From the NCBI GenBank assembly GCA_037074765.1, contig JBAMDO010000018.1, positions 62,001-126,000 on the forward strand: a DNA stretch of 64,000 nt, given 5' to 3'. Below are positions 26,888 through 38,170 of this stretch, in pieces; the first letter of the stretch is position 1, and each line of letters opens with the position of its first letter. The position numbers were made by a program, and so were the translations under genes. Under the pieces are notes generated by a model that was not told where the DNA came from, did no database searches, and was given only the letters and a program-made list of their open reading frames with translations. The DNA is from Mansonella perstans. Lineage: Eukaryota > Nematoda > Chromadorea > Rhabditida > Onchocercidae.

Positions 26888-28052
26888 ATGTTAGATGATC
26901 TTATAAAAATATTTCTTGGTACTACGTTATTCGTCGTACCTTGTTGTATTTCCAACGAGAGACATGCTTTATTTTCGGAAATTGTTGGTATCGCTTTACA
27001 GTACTATTTACTTTGCAGTAACAATTTAAAATATTGCTCAGCTTACAGTAACACTTTACAATATTGCTGTTTGTTGAAATAAATTTAAAATAATTTATAA
27101 AATACTGACTGTATAATTTGTTTCTTATAATTACCTTAATTCTTCGAATTTTTTTCACTTTTTTATTGTCTAATTTATATTTTAATAATGCAGTTATTAC
27201 CATCATTAATTAGCAAAAGATAAGCAACCTTACCAAATTAATTTATTCATTTATAGTTATAATTGTTTGCAACCAAATTTAAGTAAACTTTTTCATTAAT
27301 TAAAGAATTAATTAAAGCAGTGAAAGGATTTTAAAAGCAAAAAGCAAAAGTTTGCTCATTTCTAATAATTAATGAATTATTGTTAGATTTCAACAACTGG
27401 ACACGTTTATCACATGATATAAAGGACAGGGAAGAATATCAAATTATCAAACCATCTTGTAAATCAGTGAAATGCTTAACTGATTCCGATTGTTTTGACG
27501 GTAAGAGCTAATTTTTGTCTAATTATAAATTTAAAAAAAAAAATTTAAAAAAATAAAAGTTCTTGTATTTAATATGCTATCCTGAATATTGAAAATTATG
27601 ATAGATCTATGAATGTTCTTGTATTTTTGTAGGAAAATGTGCGGGTTTTGCAGTTGGTAAATGCAATTGCACTGCATGCTTGCACTTAGCACCATGTGAA
27701 TCTGATGAAGACTGCGGTGGCTTAACATCTGCATGTAGCATACAAAAATATTGCGACTGTGACAAAGGTCATTTATTTGTTTAACCTTTTATGAATCTTT
27801 TTCTTATTTCATTAATAACTTTTTTTTCTTGCATAGTTTACATTTTTTTATTATCATTTATCAGCTCTCATGGCTGTATTTAGCTGTTCAAATCAAAATT
27901 TCAAAATTTCAGGTTTTAAATCTGCTGGTTTCACTGGTCTCTTACATGCCGCGTTAACGATGTGCAAGCGGAGGGAATGTATACCGAATACTTCATCATG
28001 TCTTGGACTACCATGTAATCAAGGAATGTGTCTATGTCCCACTCAACAATAA
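26888..28052 (+). CDS. Unrecognised secreted cysteine-rich protein, 162 aa
   Basis: Exons 26888-26987, 27387-27500, 27633-27767 and 27913-28052 join in phase 1 throughout to 162 aa. Residues 1-20 form a hydrophobic leader (KIFLGTTLFVVPCC), probably a signal peptide. The mature part is small and Cys-rich, with the pattern SDCFDGKC, CNCTACLHLAPC, EDCGG, YCDCDKG and, in the last exon, CKRRECIPNTSSC, LPCNQGMCLCP. This spacing resembles EB- or EGF-like and small disulfide-rich nematode proteins, but I cannot assign a family. No KDEL-type signal, GPI tail or second membrane segment is seen, so secretion is likely (inference). A candidate AATAAA is at 28267. The assignment of the first exon rests on correct phase, a good donor (GTATCG) and the leader peptide. 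Confidence 0.72.
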
Positions 28053-28389
28053 ATGTATTCAAGTTTAAATTAATTGTAAAATTAATTTTGTTTTTAACAG
28101 TGTTTTCCTTTCTGATCATTCATCTCTAGGTTGCAAGACCTTTTGGTAGTTTAAAAAAAGAAAAATAGGAAACATTCTGTGTATAACTTTAATAGTTGTA
28201 TACACTGCATTAAATTTATTCCTTTGCATTTTTGTAAGACTTTTATTTTTAACTTATAAATTCGTAAATAAACACATTCTATTGGCATTTATTTGTTGTT
28301 AATATTTTTACAAAACAATATTTGTTGAGTAGGAAGTTAATTTACGAGTTAAATTTTTATAGTCTTTAAAACAATAAGATACATGGTAT

Positions 28390-28494
28390 AATGCTTCGAC
28401 ATTTAATTTGGCTAGAAAAATGCCCATGGTTTTAAGGTACTTGAGTGAAATGTTTCAACATTTAATTTGGCCAGAGAAATGCTTACAGTCTTAG
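28390..28494. repeat. Diverged direct duplication, period about 59 bp
   Basis: AATGCTTCGACATTTAATTT at 28390 recurs as AATGTTTCAACATTTAATTT at 28449, followed in both copies by GGC(T/C)AGA(A/G)AAATGC. Confidence 0.75.
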
Positions 28495-29736
28495 AAGTCT
28501 TTTAATAACAATTAGATTATTCTAGAGTGTGTGGCAAGATAGTGTAATGATTATACTACTAAGTTTCTAAAAATTTTCGGCTAATAATGAGACCATTGTT
28601 GATTAGACAAACATGAAATGTTGAAAATTGCAAGTAAATGAAAAGTACGCTACATTCTTCGATTTGGTTAATTCAGATAAAAGATGATGCGACTTTATGC
28701 GTTGTCAAGGTGACATGAATGATATGCATTTCATCTTCACACAACATCTGCCATATATTTTACGTGAATTATGTCGCATCATTTAAGCATTGATAAATTT
28801 CACTTCTTTTTTTTCGTTTCTCTTTATTTTTTTAAGTTAAATGAATTTCAATTTATGTGAAAATTAAATAGTAAAATAAAAAAAATTTTATTTAGAGTTT
28901 TTAAATGAATATATGTAAGGTATCTTCTCTCTCGTCTAAAAGAGATGCTAGTAATTAATATCGTTGAAAACTAATAGGTAAGAAAACTTTTAATCAGGTT
29001 AGAAATAATCAAATTCCACACAATAATACAAGTGTGAAATGAGTAAGCAAAAGTAATAGATAAGAATGATAGTTATACAATTGATAAATTAGGTCAGAAA
29101 TAAAAACTCACTAAAAGTCTAAAGAGCAAAAGTTTTTGCTCGGCAAATTAGAGTATTAAATGTGTATTATGTATTAAGTGATCAAATGGATAGTAACTGC
29201 TTTTGTTCTTACCTTATTCTTATTACTTATTACTTTTAAGCTTACATTTAAATGTTACATTTAAAATGTGTAATTGTTTTTTGAGAAAAAATAAAAGCAA
29301 TAAATTAAGAAATAAAATTAATTTATTGATTTAATAACACTGAAGAATGGATAATGTCTTCTTTTCTTTGTTAAAAAAAATTTCAATTTTTCAAATGGCA
29401 AAAATTTTAGGAACGATGTCAACAACAGATCAATGACATAGTCGAACGACAAATTTTCTTTTGTAAAAGAATGAAAATGAAAGTGCTAAACATGATTGCT
29501 TAGATGATAAGGAAGCGAAAACATGGAGGTGTTTTCGTTTCTAAAATTTTTCGAAGTCAATCAATTTCTTCGATGTTACTAAATGCGTAAAAAATTTCCC
29601 AGAACTGATTTAAATGTTTTCTGAACGATTAGCAACGATTTATAAAGGTTTGTTTTTTTTTCTGTTCATTTTTGTATTTTTTTTCTATCTGAAAATTTTA
29701 TTTAAAAAAAAAATGAAAAAATTGACGAACTTTCAT

Positions 29737-29994
29737 GTCAAGTTTGTAAACAGATAATATCAAGTTTGTAAACAGCTAATGTCAAGTTTGTAAAAGCTAA
29801 TGCCAAGCTTGTAAACAGCTAATGTCAAGCTTGTATAAGCTAATGTCAAGTTTTTAAAAGCTATTGTCAAGTTTATAAACAGCTAATGTCAAGTTTGTAA
29901 AAGCTAATGTCAAGCTTGTAAACAGATAATGCTAAGCTTGTAAACAACTTATGTTAACTTGTAAAAGCCTATATCGAGTTTGTAAAAGCTTATC
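29737..29994. repeat. Minisatellite, about 12 copies of a 20-24 bp unit
   Basis: The unit is close to GTCAAGTTTGTAAACAGCTA followed by AT. Copies differ by T/C at the HindIII-like AAGCTT site and by presence of the CAG-containing half. It lies 0.5 kb upstream of the channel gene. Confidence 0.88.
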
Positions 29995-30451
29995 ATATTC
30001 AAATATTTACTCTCTCCATCTCATATTAAATTGTATTTTTTAAAATAACAAATAATTCCCTTTCATTATTCTTTTAGTTACTGGAATTTATTAAAGCATA
30101 CAGTATTTTATTTTGTACCTTTAACATAGAATTTGACGCACTAGCAGCTCAAGTTAACATTTGTCATTTCTATTCGATTCGAAATGCCAACCAATCCTGC
30201 ATGTATGACTTATCCTTCATAGGTGTTCCGGAAGGATATGCATGCAAATTTTTTTTTTACACATTTAATCAATTGAGCGAAAGTATTTGCTGGAATGTTT
30301 TTCCTTCATTTTTTTTTTTAAAACCAATTCTTTTGCGAATAAAATTTTCAAATTGCAGAAAAAAAATCATTTGATTTCATGAGTCGCATGAATATTCTTA
30401 GATAGGTTAAATGAATTATTTAAAAACAAAGTTTCTCAATAAAAACTTTTC

Positions 30452-30478
30452 AGAAATTAGCATATAAGCAGAAACTAT
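30452..30478 (+). promoter_or_regulatory. Probable SL acceptor and 5' UTR of tax-4-like gene
   Basis: AAACTTTTCAG ends at 30453, with a 25-nt leader to the first ATG at 30479. An in-frame TAG in the leader fixes the start at this ATG (or at the second ATG, 30485). Confidence 0.6.
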
Positions 30479-33400
30479 ATGATAATGACGCCTTCTAAGA
30501 GTCACGATGGTATTTTGAAAAATCATTTAAAAAAATGGGAAAATGCAACAAGTGTTTCATCTATAAAGAATGTTCCGGTTAATGATATATTTCATTCATT
30601 TCAAAAGGTACATCAAAATATTTAGCCAATTGAAATTTTCTAATTTTCTACTCCATTTCTACTATCACTGCTACTACAGTTAAAATTTTGGAAAGCAAAA
30701 ATGCAATAATAATTAGAGTTTTTTTTCCTGTTATTTAATATCAGTTAATTTGAATAGATTTTTAGTTGCAATTAAAATTCATTTCAGATTACTTAACTTA
30801 ATTAAAGCAATTTTACAGCGATACAGATCGTTACGATCAAATAAAGTAGGCAGTGTAGATGACAAAGGAAATTATGCTCTAACAAGCGTAAAAAATGCAC
30901 CAGCAATGATGAATTCCGTGAATTCGAATAAAGATCACGCAAAAGCTTTAACAACACCTGTGAAAACTTCTACTTCACTGGTTCCAACAGAAGAATTATT
31001 AGGAAAGTGGATTCTAGATACGAAGGATGAATTTTACTACTACTGGTTGACTATAGTTTCATGCGCATTTATTTATAACTTAATCGTTATCATTGGTAAG
31101 TATCCGCGAATTACTCCACATTTTTGTTATCCAATTAATCATGAATTCAATCAATTTTCTCTTGAACTATTTCTTGAAAAACGTTTTGAAATTTTCTAAG
31201 CAACATTTAAACAACATACTAAAATTTCTAAACAATAAAAAAAAGTTTGTCTTACAGCAAGATCAGTTTTTTCTGATTTAACTTCCGGACATTACTGGAT
31301 TGCTTGGCTCCTAGTGGATGTTATTATGGATATTATTTATGCGATTGATATGTTTATACATTCCAGAACAGGTAAAGAAAAACTTCAATAATGTTGTTAC
31401 ATACTCGGAATTTTTTCCAATAAAATTTTTTTTTCTTGAACTTATAATATTTTTGAAATTTTTAAAAGTAACTTTTTTAAAGGTTTTCTGGAACAAGGTG
31501 TACTTGTTCGAGATGTTTCACGAATTACAAAAGTTTATCTGAAATCATTACAATTTAAATTGGATTTCATAAGTATTCTTCCATTCGATTTTATCTTTTC
31601 AATTATATTTCGTCGACCATTATCGTATATGCGTTTCAACCGTCTCATCCGTTATCCACGTTTTTCCGATTTTATTGATCGCACTGAAACCAGGTTTATC
31701 ATTTTTGCATGAAAATTAGCACTTACAGTTATTCATTCATTTTTAGCAACTTTTAAAATTTCACTGAAAATAATTCTCCTTGTGATAAATGAAATAATCG
31801 CTTATTTAATTTCAAAGATTATTCAAAATAATTAGGAATTATTACAAGCAGATATTACCGTATTATTGTTTTCAAATATTAGGCTTAATATTTAAATTTC
31901 AAATATTTTTCTCTTGCAGAAGTTCGATGCCAAATGCATTTCGTATATTCTGCGTTATTGCTAATATGATTGTAATCATTCACTGGAATGCCTGTGCATA
32001 CTTCTTCATAAGTAAAACGATTGGCCTTGGCACTGATAGTTGGGTCTACGGACCACTCAATAAGCAAAGCTTACCGGAGTAAGTTACAGAATCTCACTAT
32101 TCATCAACTAGATTTCTTGATGAATATCAAGTAGTTATGTAAATTTTAGGAATTAAACCTGACCAATGATTAATTGTGCTGAAAAAAGCTTACTTAATTT
32201 TAAAGTTCCCAAAAAAATTAATTTAGGGATAATTTGAATAATGATCCTAATGAAAGAGAATTAGGATTCAATCTCTATAATAATCTCCATAATACTCTCT
32301 ATCGGAAGCAATTGATAATAGAAGGAGCTTTGTTGTTTACAATAATTTGGCATAAGAATTATATTCTAGTTAATGCACTAGAAAATTTCCAAACAAAAAA
32401 ACCCTGTTCACAAACAGAGGGCTCTATGTAACTAAATAATACAGTTAAATTAGATTTATCAATGGATGGAAAATTGTTCCAAAATTTAGACACTGCAAAT
32501 AAATTTAATTTTAATTAGAAGACAGAGCTTTAAAAATAATTCAACATCTTTGGTGTTGTTAATTATTATTTCAATATTATTTTTGCGAAAGATCATTTGT
32601 GTGCGGGAATATTGAAATTAAAATGACAGAAAATATTATTAACATTAAATTAAAAATTGCAAACTTATTAGCTTGCAAAATAATTACCTTACATTAATTA
32701 ATTTTATCTTTTAGAGGTGTCGAAGATACACTTGCCAGGCGTTACATCTATAGTTTCTATTGGTCTACGCTAATTCTAACAACAATTGGCGAGGTACCAG
32801 GTCCAAAGACTACTGTAGAATTTATTTTTGTAATTATGGATTTGATGTGTGGTGTGCTCATTTTTGCTACAATAGTTGGTAATGTTGGCAGGTAAGCAGG
32901 AGAGCTAGACATTAATTATTTTAAGAACGAATAGATGAAATGTCAACAAATAAAAATTTCAAAAGGTGCTTAGGAGAAATTTTTTCCGCTTCATTTAAAG
33001 CAATTCAAGCCAATGATACAGCTAATTGCATGTTAACGATCTGCAAAGAAGAAATGATTGAGCTTTAATCTGTCCTACGCATCAAAAGAAGTACAAATAT
33101 ATGAGAAAAATTAAATTCTTAATCTCTTTATTAAAATCATTTTTTGATAGCGATTAAAAGTAAAATGAGACAATTTTTTTTTTTACAGTGCAATATCAAA
33201 TATGAATGAAACACGGACGAAATTTCAAAATAAAATGGATGGCATTAAACAGTATCTGAAATTAAGAAAAGTAAACAAAGAGGTAATTAATTATGGAAAT
33301 TCATCTTCCACACTAAATTCTTTTGATGTAAATGTTGAAATTTGCTAAAAAAACACTGACCGGTGGATTTGTTGAATTTCAATGACGTAAAAACATTTTG

Positions 33401-35558
33401 TTAAGCTCACATATAGATTACACTATTGAATTGGAATAATCGAATAAGATTAGATTTCCTGAATATACTTAAGATTCAGTGGTAATTGTTGTGAACAGAT
33501 GAGATGGACAATAGATATGCGTATGTCCGTTTAAACAGAATTGAGCAGTTAATTGAAAATGAAATGAAAACTGAATTTTTCAGCTGGAAAAACGAGTCAT
33601 AAAATGGTTCGATTATTTATGGGAACATAAGCATACGCTAAGTGATCAGCGTATATTGAAAGTGCTTCCGGATAAGTTGCAAACAGAAATTGCTATGCAA
33701 GTGCATTATGAAACTCTCCGAAGAGTACGAATTTTTCAGGTAAGAAATGATTCATGGAATTTATGAAATAATTTTCTAATGATAAAAAATAAGTGTTAGA
33801 ATAATTAAAAATGTTTGGAAATGAAATTATTGAATTCCAGGATTGTGAAGCAGGTCTTATAGCTGAATTAGTGTCAAAACTTCAGCAGCAGGTAATGCTT
33901 GTACAATTCCATCAAAAATTTCATAATTCACTAATTTTTCAGAAAAAAAAATACTTCGAAAAAAAAATTTTAAATAAATTTTTTAAATGTGAAAAGGAAA
34001 TACAACTAAACAGATTGAAACAAAAAAAAAAATTACTTCTATTAATAAAAAATGGTATAAATGTTGATAAATCCGGAGAAGATATTTCCAGATATTTTCT
34101 CCTGGTGATTACATATGCAAGAAAGGTGACATTGGACGTGAAATGTACATTGTCAAACGGGGGAAATTACAAGTGGTAGCTGATGATGGCATTAAAGTTT
34201 TTGCCACACTACAGGAAGGAGCTGTTTTTGGCGAACTTAGTATACTTAATATTGCTGGTTAGTTTTGTGAAAGAAAAAAGTCATTTATTATTCAGTAAAA
34301 TACTGTAATATTTCAAGTTAGATTTTATTAGTTAAATGAAATTGATTTTTTTTTAAATTATTTGAGTATGTTACAGTATTTGTGTATTACAAATGTGTAA
34401 TACAGTATATATGTATTACGGATGTGTATTATAGTATTTGTGTATTACAAATGTGTAATACAGTATATTGTATTGCAAATGAGTATTACAGTATTTGTGT
34501 ATTACAAATATGTAATACAGTATATGTGTATTGCACATGTGTATTACAGTATTTGTGTATTACAAATGTGTATTACAGTGTATTACAGATGAGCAAAAAG
34601 AGTGATATATAAAAAAAAAAGTTTTTGAAGAATAAATGAAAGAGAGATGATAAATTGAAATTTTTGCTATTCAGGAAGTAAAAATGGTAACCGAAGAACA
34701 GCAAATGTACGATCGGTTGGTTACACGGATTTGTTTGCATTAAATAAAAATGATCTTTGGACTGCTTTAAAGGAGTATCCGGATGCAAGAGAGCTACTTA
34801 TTGCAAAGGTTTCCGGAAATTTTTTATTTTTATTAATACAGACATTTTTTGCAAATTTTAATTAAAATTTTAGTAGTTCAATTGTTGTTTGAGGAATATT
34901 TTGAGGCATTATTAATTTAAAGAGATATTCATCATGTATATGATTGACTACAGATATGTCATTACGAACAAATAAATGGATTAATTGAAAAGTTTGCGTA
35001 TCTTAACGATACACAAATTTTTAGGGTCGAAAAATTCTTGAAAAAGATGGTCTACTGGATGAAAATGCACCAGAAGAACAGATGAGTGCAGAGGAGATGG
35101 CAAAATACTTGCAAAATAAATCGGAAATTATGCAAAGAAAGTACTGATAAAGGATAGTTTGAAAATTTAAATCAAGACCTACAATTATGAAAAATCGTCT
35201 AGTTGTTTATTTGTTTATTTGTTTGTTTGTTTGTTTTTTGTTTGTTCGTTTATTTGCTTCGACAAATTTTGAATGTTTAATGTGAAAAAAAGTTAAGCTA
35301 AAAAATAGTAACTGATAAAACTTGGAAAAATGATGAGAAAATAAAGATAATAAATGGTTGTAAGGAATGATAAAATGAAAAAAAATGCATATAAATTAAG
35401 CAAATCTCTGTTTTTGTTTCTTTTACAGTATGGCTCGATTTGCAGCAGAATTCGACAGTACGAAGTCAAAACTACTGGCAAGAATTGAATACTTAGAAAT
35501 GCAACTGGCAAAATATCAGATAAATGACAGCGATGATAATATCAATGATAATGAATAA
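30479..35558 (+). CDS. tax-4: Cyclic-nucleotide-gated cation channel alpha subunit (TAX-4-like)
   Basis: Plasma-membrane cation channel opened by cGMP; in C. elegans TAX-4 works with TAX-2 in sensory cilia. Exons: 30479-30607, 30819-31095, 31258-31371, 31483-31693, 31920-32078, 32715-32891, 33189-33282, 33584-33739, 33841-33891, 34092-34257, 34675-34808, 35025-35140, 35429-35558. They give 637 aa in frame. S1 is near 115-135, S4 carries a short basic run ([11 protein letters not shown]), and the pore at 319-323 reads TTIGE, as in cation-conducting CNG alpha subunits. A C-linker follows ([20 protein letters not shown]). The CNBD at about 457-545 has [27 protein letters not shown] and the cGMP-contact region [10 protein letters not shown]-terminal coiled coil lies at about 600-630. 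The S1-S2 loop and N-terminus are shorter than in my recollection of C. elegans TAX-4 (733 aa). CNG-3 is the main alternative. Confidence 0.92.
34371..34590. repeat. Intronic minisatellite, TATTACAGTATTTGTG-type
   Basis: Around ten interleaved copies of an ATGTGTAATACAGTATTTGTGT-like unit, two half-units of about 19 bp alternating. It lies inside the tax-4-like intron 34258-34674. The open frame across it is repeat-encoded and not a gene. Confidence 0.88.
35210..35260. repeat. (TTTG)n microsatellite
   Basis: TTGTTTATTTGTTTGTTTG-type repeat in the last intron of the channel gene. Confidence 0.85.
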
Positions 35559-35692
35559 TTAGCATTAATTTTGTCTTTGCAATAATTGCTATCAGTGATG
35601 ATAAGAATTTGCTTGTGATAATTACTACTGTAATTACTATCAAATGTGCAAATTTGAAATTTTGAAAAGTTTTTTTTCTTTCTTTGAAAGAA

Positions 35693-35698
35693 AATAAA
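35693..35698 (+). terminator. Candidate polyadenylation signal of tax-4-like gene
   Basis: AATAAA 135 nt after the stop, the first of three overlapping or adjacent copies in an AAAATAAAAATAAAAAT run. Confidence 0.5.
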
Positions 35699-35699
35699 A

Positions 35700-38142
35700 A
35701 TAAAAATAAAAATTTTTCACTTTTCGAACAATCAATTTTAGAAATTAATTTTTAAAATTTGACATAAATTTTAAGTTAGAAGCATGAAAAGTTCATCTCA
35801 TTGAAGGAATATGATTTTTCAATATGTTTAAGCAGGAACAAAACTTTATTTTATTTTTCGATATGATCCAATGAAATATATGAACGATCAATCAGACATA
35901 TATAAAATTGTATTTATGGGAGAAAGATAAATTTAAAAGATATTTTATGGCAATTTATTTTGCATATTTTGCTAAGAATATACGAAATAAGCTTCGTTCT
36001 AATTAAGATTATAGATAGCCTATGGCATTATGTATTTTGTCAATATGCAAATTATGAAAAGTATTATGGCGGAAGTGTTTTTAGTCGATCACAGATTCGG
36101 TTATCAACAATTGTGAGCGGTCTATTCGGGGAATGTCATTGCAAGGAATCTTCATTTGAACTGGTTAATCGCGGAATTGGTTAATGAGTTGTTTCTCCTT
36201 GATTTAATTTTTACGCGTAGTTGGTGTAGGGTTGAAGAAAATAAGAAGAGACAGAGGAAAGGGTGACAAGGTTTCTGTGACAGGGAATTTATTAGGACAA
36301 TCTTTAGTATTTGGGGAAATTGGCCACAATGATACTGTTGTGAAATGTGAAATAGTTTAAATTCAAGTATGTTATATCCTATGAAGAATTTATATTTTCG
36401 TTTTTTTAATGTGTGAAATGTGAACTTGATGCAGCCCGGATTATAAGCTGAGAGTTAGAAAGAATCCCGAGAGTCCTTATAAGTTTCGCAGATGACAGAT
36501 GTGGAGTCGTCTTTGAGTCATTTCTGTGAAATGTGAACTTGATGTAGCCCGGATTATAAACTGAGAGATAGAAAAAATCCCGCGAATCCTCATAAGCTTC
36601 GCAGATAAGAGATGTGGAGTCATCTTTAAGGACTTAAAAAAAAAAATTAATTTAAAATTTACGAGGTTAAAATTAACTTGGGATTAATGCATGTTGTTTT
36701 GAGTGAAAATTTTGGCTCAAATTTAATTAAATTTCCTATGTAGAATATTAGGATTTTTGAAGGAAGATACCGGGAAAGCTAGCCGATAGATAACTCTTGG
36801 ATAATTCTCCGTTCAAAAATCCAACACATAACACTGATAACTGATTCCCACAATTTGCATATATCGTTCGTAAAATAGAGATGCGGACGTGTTGGAAATC
36901 CAAATTAGGCAAGAGAAGGTAAAGGACGTGGATACGGGCGGTGAAAGGCTATTCCCGAGATTACTGATGAGATTGAATTTCATTTCTCTCCATTTGAAAT
37001 AGAGTAACACAATGAAATTGAAAATGTTTGAGTGAAAAGAGCGAAAGGCGGGAAAAATAGATTCTGAAATGAGGCATTGAGAAAAAGAGGAATTAAATGT
37101 TTTCAAAAATTCATTAATTAATTCCTAGGAAAATGTAAATATGTGAGTGAATTGAAGAAAGTAAAAATAAGCGAAATTAAATGAGATAAAGAGAACGAAA
37201 TTGAGAACTGAAATGAATTATTTGCATTGAACAAAATTTAAATTTAAGAAATTTTAAGCGAATGGTAAAAGTAAAAGGCTTTAGAATGTTCTCCATATTG
37301 AATATTTATATACACTGTGGGCAAAAATTTTCAAATATTTTAGATTTTCTACAGACATCGAAATAAATTGTTGTAATCATCAGCAATTACTATGAAAGAA
37401 TAAAAATCATTGCCATAGCGTTCAAGATTCATCATTAGACGTAAGAATTATGACTTACATTGACGTTGCTACCAAAGTCTATACTGAAATAAAGTTGCTT
37501 TTAAAAACTGTTATAAAAAACTATTATTATGAAAACTATTATAAAATACATTTCATGTTTGCATAATACGTTTTACGTAACGATTACGTGTGCCATTCAG
37601 ACGTCCTATACAAAATATTTATGTTTTTTACTTAATCATGAATAATTGAAATGAAAATCGAAGTTTAAAGATTCACGAATCTATGAATTATTAATGAATG
37701 ATATATTTAAAGCTTTAGAAAATGAATTTTTCCGCTTTTATCATTTACTGGTTTAATATAATTCATCTCGCCCAGATATGATGTAAAAAGGCAGCGCTAA
37801 CTGCTACTTTTTAATCTGTTCGCTTTGATCAAAATTCAGTGATATTTCTTAATTTTAAACTATATATTTATTTCAGAATTTGAGGTTCACTTCTAAAACC
37901 TCTATCTTCACGCTTCACTGTCCGAAGCGGATTGAGGTGAGTGAGGGCAAGAGAGTTCTGGTCTAGTTAATTTCGGAAACTTTTTTTTTGAAAAAGTCTC
38001 AATCTTCTTGTTCTGCTTTTGTTAGAACTGTAAATTATAAATTTACCTCTTGGAATAATACCATGAAAGTAATCGAAAAATTCATTAATAATATTTTAGA
38101 TTATTGTCTATTCTTGTTAAATTTGAGTTTTAAATTTTAAAG
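35700..38142. other. Intergenic region upstream of BicC-like gene
   Basis: It holds a 113-bp tandem duplication (36413-36630). A candidate non-coding first exon lies at 37877-37936 (acceptor TTTATTTCAG, donor GAG|GTGAGT). Read in the phase needed to join the next exon, that segment contains a stop, so if it is used it is probably 5' UTR. No other gene is recognised. Confidence 0.5.
36413..36630. repeat. Tandem duplication, two copies of about 113 bp
   Basis: The copies start GTGAAATGTGAACTTGATG at 36413 and 36526 and share CAGAT...AGATGTGGAGTC near their ends, with scattered substitutions (about 85-90% identity by eye). They are moderately GC-rich compared with their surroundings. Confidence 0.88.
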
Positions 38143-38170
38143 GAACGCATACATTAAGAGTTTCAATTGG

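Larger units (their letters stand above)
28053..30453. other. Intergenic region with two tandem repeats
   Basis: There is no recognisable gene. It contains a diverged 59-bp duplication (28390-28494) and a minisatellite at 29737-29994. The tax-4 promoter should lie at the right end. Confidence 0.55.

Noticed and set aside
32226..32431. Possible extra tax-4 exon (starts [13 protein letters not shown])
   Set aside because: The acceptor and phase fit, but I see no phase-compatible donor before the stop, and the direct join 32078-32715 gives the expected linker before S6/pore.
34382..34612. 76-codon open frame in the channel gene
   Set aside because: It is produced by the intronic minisatellite, and the frame is flanked by valid splice sites of the surrounding gene.
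36813..37106. 97-codon minus-strand frame
   Set aside because: It has no domain, signal peptide or exon structure, and is probably a chance frame in a slightly GC-richer stretch.
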